NCBI GenBank assembly: GCA_050260355.1
Contig: JBLNBZ010000048.1
Location: forward strand, 55,394 to 119,393
Direction: 5' to 3'
From: CADEFX01 sp050260355
GTDB lineage: Bacteria > Pseudomonadota > Alphaproteobacteria > Rhizobiales > Hyphomicrobiaceae
DNA length: 64,000 nucleotides
Part shown: in pieces, positions 1-8,808 of the stretch
Layout of the letters: every line of letters starts with the position of its first letter
How positions within the stretch are numbered: position 1 is the stretch's first letter
Made by a program: the position numbers and the translations under genes
The notes under the pieces: model-generated
Databases searched by the model: none
What the model was told of the DNA's origin: nothing
Seen by the model: only the letters and a program-made list of their open reading frames with translations

Positions 1-1225
1 CGGGTCGGGCCGCGATCGTCGCGTGCGCTGTGCTTTGGTCAGCGTTGCTGCACGAGACCTCTGATAGCGTCGCCTTGGCATAGGCGATATCGATGCCGAT
101 CGGCAGCCGAATGCGGGCGCCGGCAAGGAGACCGGACCCGCCGACCTCGGCCACGACGCGCAGGCGCGTTTGCGCCGTGTAGACCGCGGCGCCGGGCTGA
201 CCCATGGCGACCCAGGGAGAGTGCTGGGGCCGCTCGCCGATTGCCAGCTCGGCCTTGAGGCTGAGCAGACCCGGCACCCCAGCCGACAAGTCGAGCGTCG
301 CTTGATTGGTCTCGTTGGCCAGCGACGCAATCCCGGTCACGAGATCCAGCGCATTGACGCCCGCGTCGAGCCCCGGGCTCGATTGACCAATCGAGGCGGA
401 GCCAATGACGCCGAGGTCCAAGAGCGTCGACAGTGGCGCCCGCAGGGTCGCTGGCGAGGCTTGCGCGGCCAGCGTGTGCAATACGGCCGCGACCGATGCG
501 TTGCCCTCTTGCGCTGTTGCTGCGGCTGCCGCCGACAGGACGTTACCGGCCGTCACCTTCGTGTTCAGTATCTCATTGTAGGTGACACCAGTGAGGTTCA
601 ACTCGGTCGCCAGCGCATTGAGCAGGCCGAGAAGCTTCACATCGGCGTCGATCAATGCCTCGTAGTCCATGACCGTGAGATTGAGGCTGCCGCCGAACAT
701 GGCGCCGAGAAGCTTGTTCAGCAGGCCCGCGCGCACGGCAAGCAATCGGCTGCCGATCGAGAAGGTGGCGAGCGAAGCGTTTGCGGCAACAGCGCGAACC
801 TCTATTGCGATCGGCTCGCTCGAGAATACTTTGGCGAAGAACGTGGTGCCGGGCTTGGAGAAAACGACCTCGACGGCATTCGTCGGACTGGCGCCTGGAC
901 GGAAACGCAACCCGATCGGGACCTCCGGGTCGGGCACGTAGCTCCCCTTGGTAACCGACAGCGAGCTTACCGAGGCGAGACCATTTGCTTTCAGGGTTGC
1001 GGCAACGGCGGCTTCCGCGTTCTCGAGATCGGAGGCGGCCGCGATGGCGGCAAGATCGGCCGCACCTTGGGCCTGACGGCGCTCGACGTAGAGCGAGCCC
1101 ATATCGACTGCAAGCGCGAGTGCGCCGATGGCGATCGGCATCACAGCCGCAGCAAGGAGGGCGATCGCACCGCGGGTGTCGGTGGAGAATTGCCAAGCCT
1201 TGGCACTATAGAACGTCGGACGCAT
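1..1225 (-). CDS. TadG-family Flp pilus assembly protein (partial)
   Basis: The reading frame is open from ATG 1225 to the window edge, giving 408 residues with no stop; the C-terminus lies outside the window. The N-terminus has the Tad-domain layout: TRGAIALLAA followed by a hydrophobic segment of about 20 residues (residues 20-40), then VDMGSLYVERRQAQGAADLA, the typical stretch after the membrane anchor. The rest is Ala/Leu/Val-rich and would lie outside the inner membrane. TadG-like pseudopilin-related proteins belong to the tight-adherence (Flp pilus) machinery. The start is preceded by AGGAAGGGG. It begins 40 bases after the TadE-like gene and is very probably its operon partner. Family assignment is firm; the exact role within the pilus is inference. 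Confidence 0.85.
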   Translation of the reverse strand, partial: MRPTFYSAKAWQFSTDTRGAIALLAAAVMPIAIGALALAVDMGSLYVERRQAQGAADLAAIAAASDLENAEAAVAATLKANGLASVSSLSVTKGSYVPDPEVPIGLRFRPGASPTNAVEVVFSKPGTTFFAKVFSSEPIAIEVRAVAANASLATFSIGSRLLAVRAGLLNKLLGAMFGGSLNLTVMDYEALIDADVKLLGLLNALATELNLTGVTYNEILNTKVTAGNVLSAAAAATAQEGNASVAAVLHTLAAQASPATLRAPLSTLLDLGVIGSASIGQSSPGLDAGVNALDLVTGIASLANETNQATLDLSAGVPGLLSLKAELAIGERPQHSPWVAMGQPGAAVYTAQTRLRVVAEVGGSGLLAGARIRLPIGIDIAYAKATLSEVSCSNADQSTAHATIAARP

Positions 1226-1265
1226 TGCTTATAGGCCCCTTCCTCGACGCCAGTCCCGTCCGGGC

Positions 1266-1766
1266 TCAATAGCCCCCTCGTTTGATCACCGAGGAGCGCT
1301 CGATGATGCGGTCGGGCATAGGTACGAAATCCGCCACGGCCCAAATGGGCAGCTCGCTCGCGTCGAAGCGCACTGAGACGCGAAACTGCGTCGGGTCGGT
1401 GGGGCTGGCCCCGGCGTCTACGGAGACCTTGTCGGCGCTCAGCAGCGGATAGTCGGGAGCGTTCCTGATGACGTGCTGGGTGGCGATCTGAATGCGCTCG
1501 GCATCCGTGAGACCGGCGATCGAGGCTCGAGCCGCGTCGGCGGCAAGCTGCTCCACGCTGTGGGCCGAGCCCAGGTAGATGCCGTAGACGAGGATGCCGA
1601 GCACGACGAGAAGGAAAACGGGAGCCACGATCGCAAACTCGATGGCGCTCGCGCCGTCCTGCCGGCCGGCCAGGCCGCGGGCCCCTTGCAGCATCCGCCA
1701 CCATATCAAACAAAATTGATGATTCGTGGCGCGATCCGTCTCCGGGCGCCGCCTGGCATCGTCCAT
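1266..1766 (-). CDS. TadE-like pilus assembly protein
   Basis: A protein of 166 residues. Residues around 40-65 show the TadE hallmark GASAIEFAIVAPVFLLVVLG, a single N-terminal pilin-like membrane segment with the conserved Glu. TadE and TadF are minor pseudopilins of the Flp/Tad pilus. The start at 1766 is chosen because AGAAAGG lies nine bases upstream. An internal ATG at 1694 would give a shorter N-terminus more like other TadE proteins but has no clear ribosome binding site, so the first 24 residues are uncertain. It is followed by the TadG-like gene on the same strand. Core tad genes (ATPase, TadB/C) are not in the window and would lie to the left. Confidence 0.82.
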   Translation of the reverse strand: MDDARRRPETDRATNHQFCLIWWRMLQGARGLAGRQDGASAIEFAIVAPVFLLVVLGILVYGIYLGSAHSVEQLAADAARASIAGLTDAERIQIATQHVIRNAPDYPLLSADKVSVDAGASPTDPTQFRVSVRFDASELPIWAVADFVPMPDRIIERSSVIKRGGY

Positions 1767-1935
1767 GGACGAAAACCTTTCTATGTCAAAGCCTAGCGAA
1801 ATTCACTCGGCGATCCTAGCCGCCGCCTACTTTAAGATGGGGAAATCGAGGCCTGCAGGAAATCGTCTTTTTTGTGTTCAGTGAATCAGATAAAAATGCG
1901 ATATTGTTTGTTCTCTACGGAAGACGGCTCGAAGC

Positions 1936-1960
1936 ATATCGGTTGCAAGCGGACCGATAT
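1936..1960. promoter_or_regulatory. Inverted repeat upstream of the GntR regulator gene
   Basis: A perfect 8-base inverted repeat, ATATCGGT and ACCGATAT, separated by nine bases, lies about 75 bases before the GntR-family start. It could be an autoregulatory operator or a hairpin in the leader. No experimental support; the assignment rests on symmetry and position only. Confidence 0.35.
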
Positions 1961-2037
1961 CCGACGGGAAAGCTGCGTCGTGGTGCTGCGTGTCATCGGC
2001 GGATGGATCTAACGCAACAGCAGACCAGGAAGAACTC

Positions 2038-2760
2038 ATGCTCAAGCCGGCCCCGTTTTCTACCCGCCCATTGTATCTCCAAGTGCGCGACCTTCTGGTC
2101 GGCAGGATTGCGGCCGGGGAGTGGAAGCCCGGCTCAGCGCTTCCGAACGAGGTGGATCTGTCGAGGGACCTGAACGTGAGCCCGGGCACCGTGCGGCGGG
2201 CGCTCGAGCAGATGGAAAACGATCACATCATCTACCGCCGGCAGGGCCGCGGCACGTTCGTTGCGGACCAGACCTCGGAGGAGCTGGCGATCCGCTACAC
2301 GAACATCCGGACGAGCACCGGCGTCAGGATCTCCGGTCATGTGAGCGGGACAAGCGTGCTCCGAGCCCAGGCCAACGAGCTCGAGCAGAGGCGACTGCGA
2401 CTGCGGCCCCAGACCTTCATCTATCGAATTCACCGAGTGCGGTACCACGATAAGCAGCCATTCATGGTCGAGGACGTATCGCTTCCGGAGACCCTTTTTC
2501 CTGGTCTCGCCGAGCAGGCCGACGTTCGGCACAGGATCACCTTGCTTGCTCAGCAGTTCGGCCTCTTGCTCGGCCGAGGGGAGGAGCAGGTGAAGATCGG
2601 ATCGGCAGATGCGGGCACCGCAAAGGAGCTGCGCGTCGTCGAAAAGACGCCGATCCTCGAGCTCGATCGGGTCGTCTACACGCTCGACGGCAAGCCCGCC
2701 GAATGGCGGCTGGCGAAGTGTCACTTCACCGAACAGGTGTACTGGACCGAGATGAACTGA
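2038..2760 (+). CDS. GntR-family transcriptional regulator, HutC/UTRA type
   Basis: A protein of 240 residues with two domains. Residues about 10-80 form the GntR winged helix: LYLQVRDLLVGRIAAGEWKP, then a recognition helix in LNVSPGTVRRALEQME and the wing RRQGRGTFVA. Residues about 95-235 fit the UTRA effector domain, with the typical IYRIHRVRYHDKQPFMVED strand and a C-terminal LDRVVYTLDGKPAEWRLAK segment. HutC-type regulators are usually repressors that sense a small metabolite. The start at 2038 follows AGGAAG at good spacing; an earlier in-frame ATG at 1990 lacks one. No obvious target gene is adjacent: it faces prmA and is divergent from the tad genes. Effector unknown. Confidence 0.9.
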   Translation: MLKPAPFSTRPLYLQVRDLLVGRIAAGEWKPGSALPNEVDLSRDLNVSPGTVRRALEQMENDHIIYRRQGRGTFVADQTSEELAIRYTNIRTSTGVRISGHVSGTSVLRAQANELEQRRLRLRPQTFIYRIHRVRYHDKQPFMVEDVSLPETLFPGLAEQADVRHRITLLAQQFGLLLGRGEEQVKIGSADAGTAKELRVVEKTPILELDRVVYTLDGKPAEWRLAKCHFTEQVYWTEMN

Positions 2761-2795
2761 AGCGGCCAGCCTCGAGCCTCCGCCAGCGATCGTTG

Positions 2796-3668
2796 CTAGC
2801 GACGGCGCAGCGTCAAGGTCGACCAGCCGTCGAGAGATACCGCTGAGACCTGCGAAAAGCCCGCCGCCACATAGGCGTTGCCGACGGCTCGCGACTGCTC
2901 GTCGAGCAGACCGGCCAGAACGACGTGGCCCCCGTGCGCCACGACGGCGCGCATTGCCGGAGCAAGCTCGATCAGCGGCTCCGCGAGGATGTTGGCAAGG
3001 ACAAGGTCCAGTCGGCGACCGGCGCGCAATGCGCTATGGGCGAGACCCGCCGCAGTGAAGAAGCGGATGCGTGCCGCAACCCGATTGAGGCGGGCGTTGG
3101 CGCGCGCAACCTCGACGGCCCGGCTATCGAGATCGCTGGCAAGGATCGTCGCAGTCGGCAGCAGCCGTGCAGCTGCGATGGCGAGAATGCCCGAGCCGCA
3201 GCCGAGGTCCAGCGCGCGGCCAAACGAGTGCCTGCGCACAAGCCGATCGAGGGCAACGAGACAGCCGCGCGTGCTGGCGTGGTGTGCCGTGCCGAACGCC
3301 TCGCCCGCATCGATCTCGATGGCGCGACGACGCCCTCCAGCCACCGCACGGTCGTGGCTGCCATGCACGAGAAAAGTGCCCGCGGTGACAGGCGCCAGCG
3401 CTGCCTGGCTGATGGCGACCCAATTCGCATTGGGTAAGGCCTCGACCGACAGACGTGCGGCCTCTTGCGGAGCTGCCTGGCTGATCGCCCCGACCACTGC
3501 TGGCAAATCGCCGGTTTCGCAATACGCTTCGACGCGCCAGCCATCCGCTGCGGCATCCCGGAACAACGAGACGGCCGCACCCGCAGGCACTGCATCGGTC
3601 AGCAGTGCGGCCAGAGCCTGAGCAGCCTCGGCATCCGCCGTGGGCAATGAGAGCTTTGTCACGGACAT
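2796..3668 (-). CDS. prmA: Ribosomal protein L11 methyltransferase
   Basis: A protein of 290 residues. PrmA trimethylates ribosomal protein L11 using S-adenosylmethionine. The AdoMet-binding motif I is ALDLGCGSGIL at residues 152-162, and the family motif ANILAEPLIEL follows at about 225. The N-terminal 140 residues form the divergent L11-recognition region. The start at 3668 follows AAGGGG about ten bases upstream. It is the last gene of a minus-strand run uvrD, DUF3754 gene, prmA, with a 31-base gap to its upstream neighbour. Confidence 0.93.
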   Translation of the reverse strand: MSVTKLSLPTADAEAAQALAALLTDAVPAGAAVSLFRDAAADGWRVEAYCETGDLPAVVGAISQAAPQEAARLSVEALPNANWVAISQAALAPVTAGTFLVHGSHDRAVAGGRRRAIEIDAGEAFGTAHHASTRGCLVALDRLVRRHSFGRALDLGCGSGILAIAAARLLPTATILASDLDSRAVEVARANARLNRVAARIRFFTAAGLAHSALRAGRRLDLVLANILAEPLIELAPAMRAVVAHGGHVVLAGLLDEQSRAVGNAYVAAGFSQVSAVSLDGWSTLTLRRR

Positions 3669-3699
3669 GAGCTGATCGCCCCTTCTTGGCAGGGCCTGC

Positions 3700-5109
3700 T
3701 CAGGGAGCCGCCTCCTCCCGGTCGAACTCCAGCCCCTCGTTCCGCGTCTGATCCGGGAGCTCGTCCAGATAGGCGTCCCATTTCTTGTCGATGAGCTTGG
3801 CCGCAGCCTCGGGCGCCAGCGTGTCGAACGTGCCATCGCTCCGCTCGGTTACGATGCCCTCTGCAATCAAACGGCTCAGGGCGTCGTCGATATCGAAGTT
3901 GGCGGTGACCCCGAAGGAATTGAGCAAGTACTGCTCGATGGCGGCGTCGACATCTTTCAGCTCCCGCCTCGTCACGGTCTCCTTCGCCAGCACGCTGTAG
4001 AGCAGCATCTCCTCTTTGATATCCTCCTCCGCGGCCCGGTCGGCAAGCAGCGTCATGACGCCCCGATTGTCGCCCATCGCGTGGAAATAGAGGTTCTGCG
4101 CCATCGTCACCATGTAGCGGTTGCGCTGGTTGAGAAAGCTCATCGCCTGGCGAAAGGCCACGCCTCCGAGAGCCACCAGGGCGCCGGCGAGCGCTATGGG
4201 GTTGGCCGCGACCGCGATCTTGCCGGCGGTGCCGACTACGCCCATACCGAAGCCGCCGCCGGCCGTGACACCCAGCCTGATCTTATCGAACATGCGGAAG
4301 CGTACCCTGGTGTTGGGAAACACCATCTCGATGTCGGAGCGCGGCATGTTCTTGAACAGCTTGAGGTAGACGTAGTCAGAATTGACTTGAGCCGGCAGCA
4401 TGCGCGTGAGGCGCCTGACGCTCCTTTGAGCCTCTTTCCGGCTGCACCCCTGCGATTGCATCAGCTCGCGAATGCGATCCTCTTCGGGCTTGAGCTTGAA
4501 GACGATGCACAGCCGCTGGAAGATCGGGACATCGAACTCCTCCTTCCAGACGTAGAGCTTGCGTTTGCTCTCCCGGCGGGTGGTGGCCCCTCGGTAGAAG
4601 ATGAGAAGCTCATCGAAAGCCGAAAGGTCGACGTGCAAATCGAGGCCGTAGTGGCTGTCCTTGGTGAGGATCAGCTCGATCCTGCTGGCGTCGATGCGCG
4701 TGAAGTTGGCCTGCTCGAGCAGTTGCGTGATCTGCTCGATCAAGCGCTTCTGCATGGCGGCGCGCTCGGCACTAGTGAACTTCCGCGTAACGAGCAAGTC
4801 GCTGTCGGGGCTGAACGGCTCGTAGGTCTGCTCGAGATCGAGCAACCGGGCCACATAGGTCTGCTGCCGCCAGTAGTCGAGATAGCGGAAGAAGCGCCTC
4901 GCGGCGTCGGCCTGCCCAACGGGCCAGGCGTGCTGCCGCGTCAGGCGCTCCATCAAGGCTTGCCGGGTGACGGGGATGAACTTTTCGCGTGTATCGGGAC
5001 GATGCTCGATGTCCGCGAGATTCTGGTCGGCGGCGCGGCTGGCCGGCCCCATCGCGGTCCGAGCCGGCGCAATGGCCGGACGATCACCTGCCATGTCCAC
5101 GGAGGCCAT
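3700..5109 (-). CDS. DUF3754 family (TMEM143-like) membrane protein
   Basis: A protein of 469 residues. The N-terminal part is charged and soluble. The middle contains FDELLIFYRGATTR and KLYVWKEEFDVPIFQRLCIV, features of the DUF3754 family, whose best-known eukaryotic relative is the mitochondrial protein TMEM143. A Gly/Ala-rich hydrophobic hairpin at roughly residues 275-320 is the only membrane-spanning stretch, followed by NQRNRYMVTMAQNLYFH and a charged C-terminus. The ATG at 5109 is preceded by GGAGGGG, so the upstream in-frame extension is not used. Molecular function is unknown for the family. It lies between uvrD and prmA. Confidence 0.8.
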   Translation of the reverse strand: MASVDMAGDRPAIAPARTAMGPASRAADQNLADIEHRPDTREKFIPVTRQALMERLTRQHAWPVGQADAARRFFRYLDYWRQQTYVARLLDLEQTYEPFSPDSDLLVTRKFTSAERAAMQKRLIEQITQLLEQANFTRIDASRIELILTKDSHYGLDLHVDLSAFDELLIFYRGATTRRESKRKLYVWKEEFDVPIFQRLCIVFKLKPEEDRIRELMQSQGCSRKEAQRSVRRLTRMLPAQVNSDYVYLKLFKNMPRSDIEMVFPNTRVRFRMFDKIRLGVTAGGGFGMGVVGTAGKIAVAANPIALAGALVALGGVAFRQAMSFLNQRNRYMVTMAQNLYFHAMGDNRGVMTLLADRAAEEDIKEEMLLYSVLAKETVTRRELKDVDAAIEQYLLNSFGVTANFDIDDALSRLIAEGIVTERSDGTFDTLAPEAAAKLIDKKWDAYLDELPDQTRNEGLEFDREEAAP

Positions 5110-5246
5110 AGCTCCCCTCCCACTCCCAAGTCTCGCGCTTTCTAATCGCTTACCCCGACTGCTGTCGAGATTGGCACGGGAGTGGATCGGGATTTGGGCG
5201 GCGCAACCGGGGCCGGCCGGTCGCACTGCGGGCCTCGGATCGGCGT

Positions 5247-7664
5247 TCAGCCCTTCTGGACGAAGCTGTCCACCACGCGCTTGCGGCCTGCGGTCTCGAA
5301 CTCGATCGTGAGCTTGTTGCCGTCGACCGCCGTAACCGTTCCGTAGCCGAACTTCTGATGCAGAATTCGGTCTCCGGCGCTGAACGCGGAGTCATGCCCC
5401 GTCGATGAGGCGACGAGCTCGCCGTCCACGGTCAATGGAGCGCGCCGGGCTGTGGTGCCTTGGTGCTTCCACTGCTGCTGCGCCCGCTGCCAGCCGGGGG
5501 TCTGATACGAGCTGCCGAATGCCGGCTCTGTCTCGTCGAAGCGGCTGGCGCCGTAGGGATTGCGCCGACCGAACCCGCCTTGCGCAAAATTGGCGTACGG
5601 CCCGCTGAACGGGCTACTCACCTCCCTGACGTCGACGTGATCCTCGGGCAGCTCGTCGACGAAACGAGAGGGGGTCGCCGACTGGTAAAGGCCTCGGTTG
5701 CGGCGGTTTTGCGCAAACGAGACCCGAGCGCTGCGCCTTGCACGCGTCAGGCCGACATAGGCGAGCCGGCGCTCTTCCTCCAGGCCCGCCAGGCCGCTCT
5801 CGTCGAGCGAGCGCTGATGCGGGAACAGCCCTTCCTCCCAGCCCGGCAGAAAGACCGTGTCGAACTCGAGGCCTTTGGCCGCGTGCAGCGTCATGAGCGA
5901 TACGCGGTCGCCACCGTCAGCCTCGTCCGCGTCCATCACGAGTGAAACGTGCTCCAGGAAGCCCTGCAGCGTGTCGAACTCGTGCATGAAGCGCACCAGC
6001 TCTTTCAGGTTCTCGAGCCGGGATTGCGCCTGCGGGCTCCGGTCGGCCTGCCACATCGCCGTGTAGCCGGACTCGTCCAGGATCTGCTCCGCGAGCTCGG
6101 TATGTTTGATCTCATCCATGCGCACGCGCCACCGGTCGAAGGCCGCCACGACCCCACCGAGCGCACCGCGGGCGCGCGGCTTCAGCTCCTCCGTCTCGAT
6201 GATCTCGCGCGCGGCCTGAAAAAGGGGCACGCCACGCGCCCGGGCAAGCCGGTGAATCTCCTTGATCGTGGTGTCCCCGAGGCCGCGTTTGGGCACATTG
6301 ATGATGCGCTCGAACTTCAAATCGTTGGCCGGGTTGAGCGTCACCTCGAGATAGGCGATGGCGTCCTTGATTTCCTGGCGCTCGTAGAACCGTGGACCGC
6401 CGATGACGCGATAGGGCAGCCCCAGCGTGACGAACCGGTCTTCAAATGCGCGCATCTGAAAAGAGGCACGCACCAGGATCGCCACGCCGCCGAGCGACGT
6501 GCCGGACTTGTGCATGGCCTCGATCTCGGAGCCGATCGTCCGGGCCTCTTCCTCGTCGTCCCAAACTCCGGTGACCGTAACCTTCTCGCCGAGGCCGCCG
6601 TCCGTGAACAGCGTCTTGCCGAGACGGCCTTGATTGTGGGCGATCAGACCCGAGGCAGCGGCGAGAATGTGACCGGTCGAGCGATAGTTGCGCTCCAGCC
6701 GGATGACCTTGGCACCCGGAAAATCGATCTCGAAACGGAGGATGTTGTCGACCTCCGCACCGCGCCAGCCGTAGATCGACTGGTCGTCGTCGCCGACGCA
6801 ACAGATGTTCGGCGAGCCCTGCGACAGCAGCCGAAGCCAGAGATACTGCGCAACATTGGTGTCCTGGTACTCGTCGACCAGAATGTAGCGGAACCGGCTT
6901 TGGTACTCTCTGAGCACATCGGGATTGGTCGCGAACAGGCGCAAGCCTTCCAGCAGCAGATCGCCGAAGTCGGCCGCGTTGAGCTCCTTCAGACGGAGCT
7001 GATAGCCGGCATAGAGCTTTGCTCCCTTGCCATTGCCGAAGGCAAAGCTCTCGCCCTCGGGAACCTTGTCGGGGGTCAGGCCGCGGTTCTTCCAACCGTC
7101 GATAAGACCGGCGAGCTGGCGCGCGGGCCAGCGATCCTTGTCGAGGCCCTCTGCCTCGATCACCTGCTTGATGAGCCGGATCTGGTCGTCGGTATCGAGA
7201 ATGGTGAAGCCAGACTTCAGGCCGACCAGCTCCGCGTGGCGGCGCAGGATCTTCACGCCGATCGAGTGGAACGTGCCGAGCCAAGGCATGCCCTCGACCG
7301 CACCGCCGATCAGGCTGCCGATACGCTCCTTCATCTCGCGCGCGGCCTTGTTGGTGAAGGTCACGGCGAGCACCTGCGAGGGGAAGGCCCTGCGAGTGGC
7401 AAGCACGTGGGCGATACGTGTGGTCAGCACACGGGTCTTGCCAGTGCCGGCGCCTGCCAGAACGAGCACCGGTCCGTCGAGCGTCTCGACGGCCAGACGT
7501 TGCTCAGGATTGAGGTCGTCCAGGTAAGCAGGCGAGGCCGCGCTCACCGCCCGCTCGGAGATCTTCGGTCCCGCCTGGCTCGGCGCCACGGGCAGATCGA
7601 ACGGCGGGTCGTCGGCCTCGTCCGGACGCTGCCCGGCGGCAACTTGCTTTCGATTCGCTGACAT
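5247..7664 (-). CDS. uvrD: ATP-dependent DNA helicase UvrD/PcrA type
   Basis: A superfamily 1A 3'-5' DNA helicase of 805 residues, acting in nucleotide excision repair, mismatch repair and clearing of recombination intermediates. Motifs in order: LNPEQRLAVE (Q motif, about residue 51), Walker A GAGTGKT at 71-77, Walker B/DExQ as VDEYQDTN, motif III GDDDQSIYGWRGAE, motif IV RLERNYRS, motif V LMTLHAAKGLEFD and motif VI YVGLTRARR. The last 50 residues form the Tudor-like PcrA domain (HQKFGYGTVTAVDGNKLTIE) that docks on RNA polymerase in PcrA. A non-conserved Pro/Asp-rich N-terminus of about 45 residues precedes the core. The first ATG is at 7664; a TTG three codons earlier is less likely. Confidence 0.96.
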   Translation of the reverse strand: MSANRKQVAAGQRPDEADDPPFDLPVAPSQAGPKISERAVSAASPAYLDDLNPEQRLAVETLDGPVLVLAGAGTGKTRVLTTRIAHVLATRRAFPSQVLAVTFTNKAAREMKERIGSLIGGAVEGMPWLGTFHSIGVKILRRHAELVGLKSGFTILDTDDQIRLIKQVIEAEGLDKDRWPARQLAGLIDGWKNRGLTPDKVPEGESFAFGNGKGAKLYAGYQLRLKELNAADFGDLLLEGLRLFATNPDVLREYQSRFRYILVDEYQDTNVAQYLWLRLLSQGSPNICCVGDDDQSIYGWRGAEVDNILRFEIDFPGAKVIRLERNYRSTGHILAAASGLIAHNQGRLGKTLFTDGGLGEKVTVTGVWDDEEEARTIGSEIEAMHKSGTSLGGVAILVRASFQMRAFEDRFVTLGLPYRVIGGPRFYERQEIKDAIAYLEVTLNPANDLKFERIINVPKRGLGDTTIKEIHRLARARGVPLFQAAREIIETEELKPRARGALGGVVAAFDRWRVRMDEIKHTELAEQILDESGYTAMWQADRSPQAQSRLENLKELVRFMHEFDTLQGFLEHVSLVMDADEADGGDRVSLMTLHAAKGLEFDTVFLPGWEEGLFPHQRSLDESGLAGLEEERRLAYVGLTRARRSARVSFAQNRRNRGLYQSATPSRFVDELPEDHVDVREVSSPFSGPYANFAQGGFGRRNPYGASRFDETEPAFGSSYQTPGWQRAQQQWKHQGTTARRAPLTVDGELVASSTGHDSAFSAGDRILHQKFGYGTVTAVDGNKLTIEFETAGRKRVVDSFVQKG

Positions 7665-7825
7665 CAGGTGCAACTATAGCATGGACGCAAGGGCGGCAAT
7701 CCGCGCTCGCCGGCAGGTCCACAAACTGGCAAATGGCGTCGCCGTGGCGCTTGTGCAATCCGGCTTGCCCCCACGCCGGAACGGCGTAGCCTTGTGGCCG
7801 AAGCTCGGAACGGAGGACGTGCCCA

Positions 7826-8608
7826 ATGGAACTTGTCATGAAGGGGCGCAATGCGCTCGTAACCGGTGGCAGCCTGGGCATCGGCAAGGCCATCGCGACG
7901 GCCTTTGCCAGGGCCGGCGCCAATGTCGCCATCGTGGCGCGGCGCCAGGAAACGCTGCAGGCGACCTGCCGCGAGATCGAGGCTGCCGCGCGGACCAAGG
8001 TCGTGGGTATCGCGGGCGATGTCAGCAAGGCCAGCGAGTGCACGCGCATCTTCGAGGCGGCGGTATCTGCGCTGGGCTTCGTGGACGTCCTCGTCAACAA
8101 TGCGGGCTCTTCCCAGACAGGCAAATTCGAGACGATCACCGATGAGATCTGGCAGGCCGATCTCGACCTGAAGCTATTCGCGGCCATCAGGCTCACGCGG
8201 CTGGCGTTCCCCGACATGAAGGCGCGCCGCTCAGGGCGCATCATCAACGTCCTCAACATCGGCGCGAAGGCGCCCGAGGCAGGGCGCGCGCCGACGGCCG
8301 TCACGCGCGCGGCGGGCATGGCGCTGACGAAGGTGCTGGCAGGCGAAGGCGCTCCCCATAACGTGCTCGTCAATGCGCTGCTGGTCGGGCGCATCGAAAG
8401 TGACCAGTGGGTGCGGCGACACGCCAACGAGAACAAGAATCGGAGCCTGGCCGACTACTACGCGGAGATGGGGAAGGGAATCCCGCTCGGCCGCGTCGGA
8501 ACCGCGGAGGAATTTGCCAATATGGCGCTGTTCCTGGCCTCCGATGCGGGCTCCTATGTGACCGGCACCGCAATCAACGTCGATGGGGGGCTCAGCCCGG
8601 TCGTGTAG
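7826..8608 (+). CDS. SDR-family protein with degenerate active site
   Basis: A protein of 260 residues with the classical SDR fold: cofactor motif TGGSLGIG at residues 13-20, DV at 65-66, NNAG at 91-94 and a C-terminal VTGTAINVDGGLSPV. The catalytic region is unusual. Where classical SDRs have Ser...Tyr-x-x-x-Lys, this protein reads Asn144...Thr157-x-x-x-Arg161 (APTAVTRAAG), so all three catalytic residues are replaced. Cofactor binding looks intact. It may be a non-canonical reductase, a dehydratase or isomerase-like enzyme, or a binding protein. GGAGG precedes the ATG by about nine bases. It is divergent from uvrD, and the AsmA-like gene follows after 200 bases. Confidence 0.8.
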   Translation: MELVMKGRNALVTGGSLGIGKAIATAFARAGANVAIVARRQETLQATCREIEAAARTKVVGIAGDVSKASECTRIFEAAVSALGFVDVLVNNAGSSQTGKFETITDEIWQADLDLKLFAAIRLTRLAFPDMKARRSGRIINVLNIGAKAPEAGRAPTAVTRAAGMALTKVLAGEGAPHNVLVNALLVGRIESDQWVRRHANENKNRSLADYYAEMGKGIPLGRVGTAEEFANMALFLASDAGSYVTGTAINVDGGLSPVV

Positions 8609-8808
8609 CCCACCGCCGTCCGGCGAAACCGCCTGTGATGGCCACCTGCCTGCCAAAATGCGGTCCAAACTCGACTCGGACTGCGCTATAAGCACCGCAA
8701 AGGGAGAAGCGCTTGCGCGGAGGTCACTCAGGCTGCGGGCCGGCTGGGCAGCCCGCGGTGCGCGAGCGTTTCGGCTTTTGCCAGCTCGCCGTGCGGCACA
8801 GGTAGGCG

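Noticed and set aside
170..1234. Plus-strand open frame opposite the TadG-like gene
   Set aside because: The minus-strand frame has an exact Tad-domain N-terminus; the plus frame is an Arg/Gly-rich shadow.
5949..7661. 570-codon open frame on the plus strand opposite uvrD
   Set aside because: It has a low-complexity composition typical of antisense frames, no ribosome site and no motifs, while uvrD motifs are continuous on the other strand.
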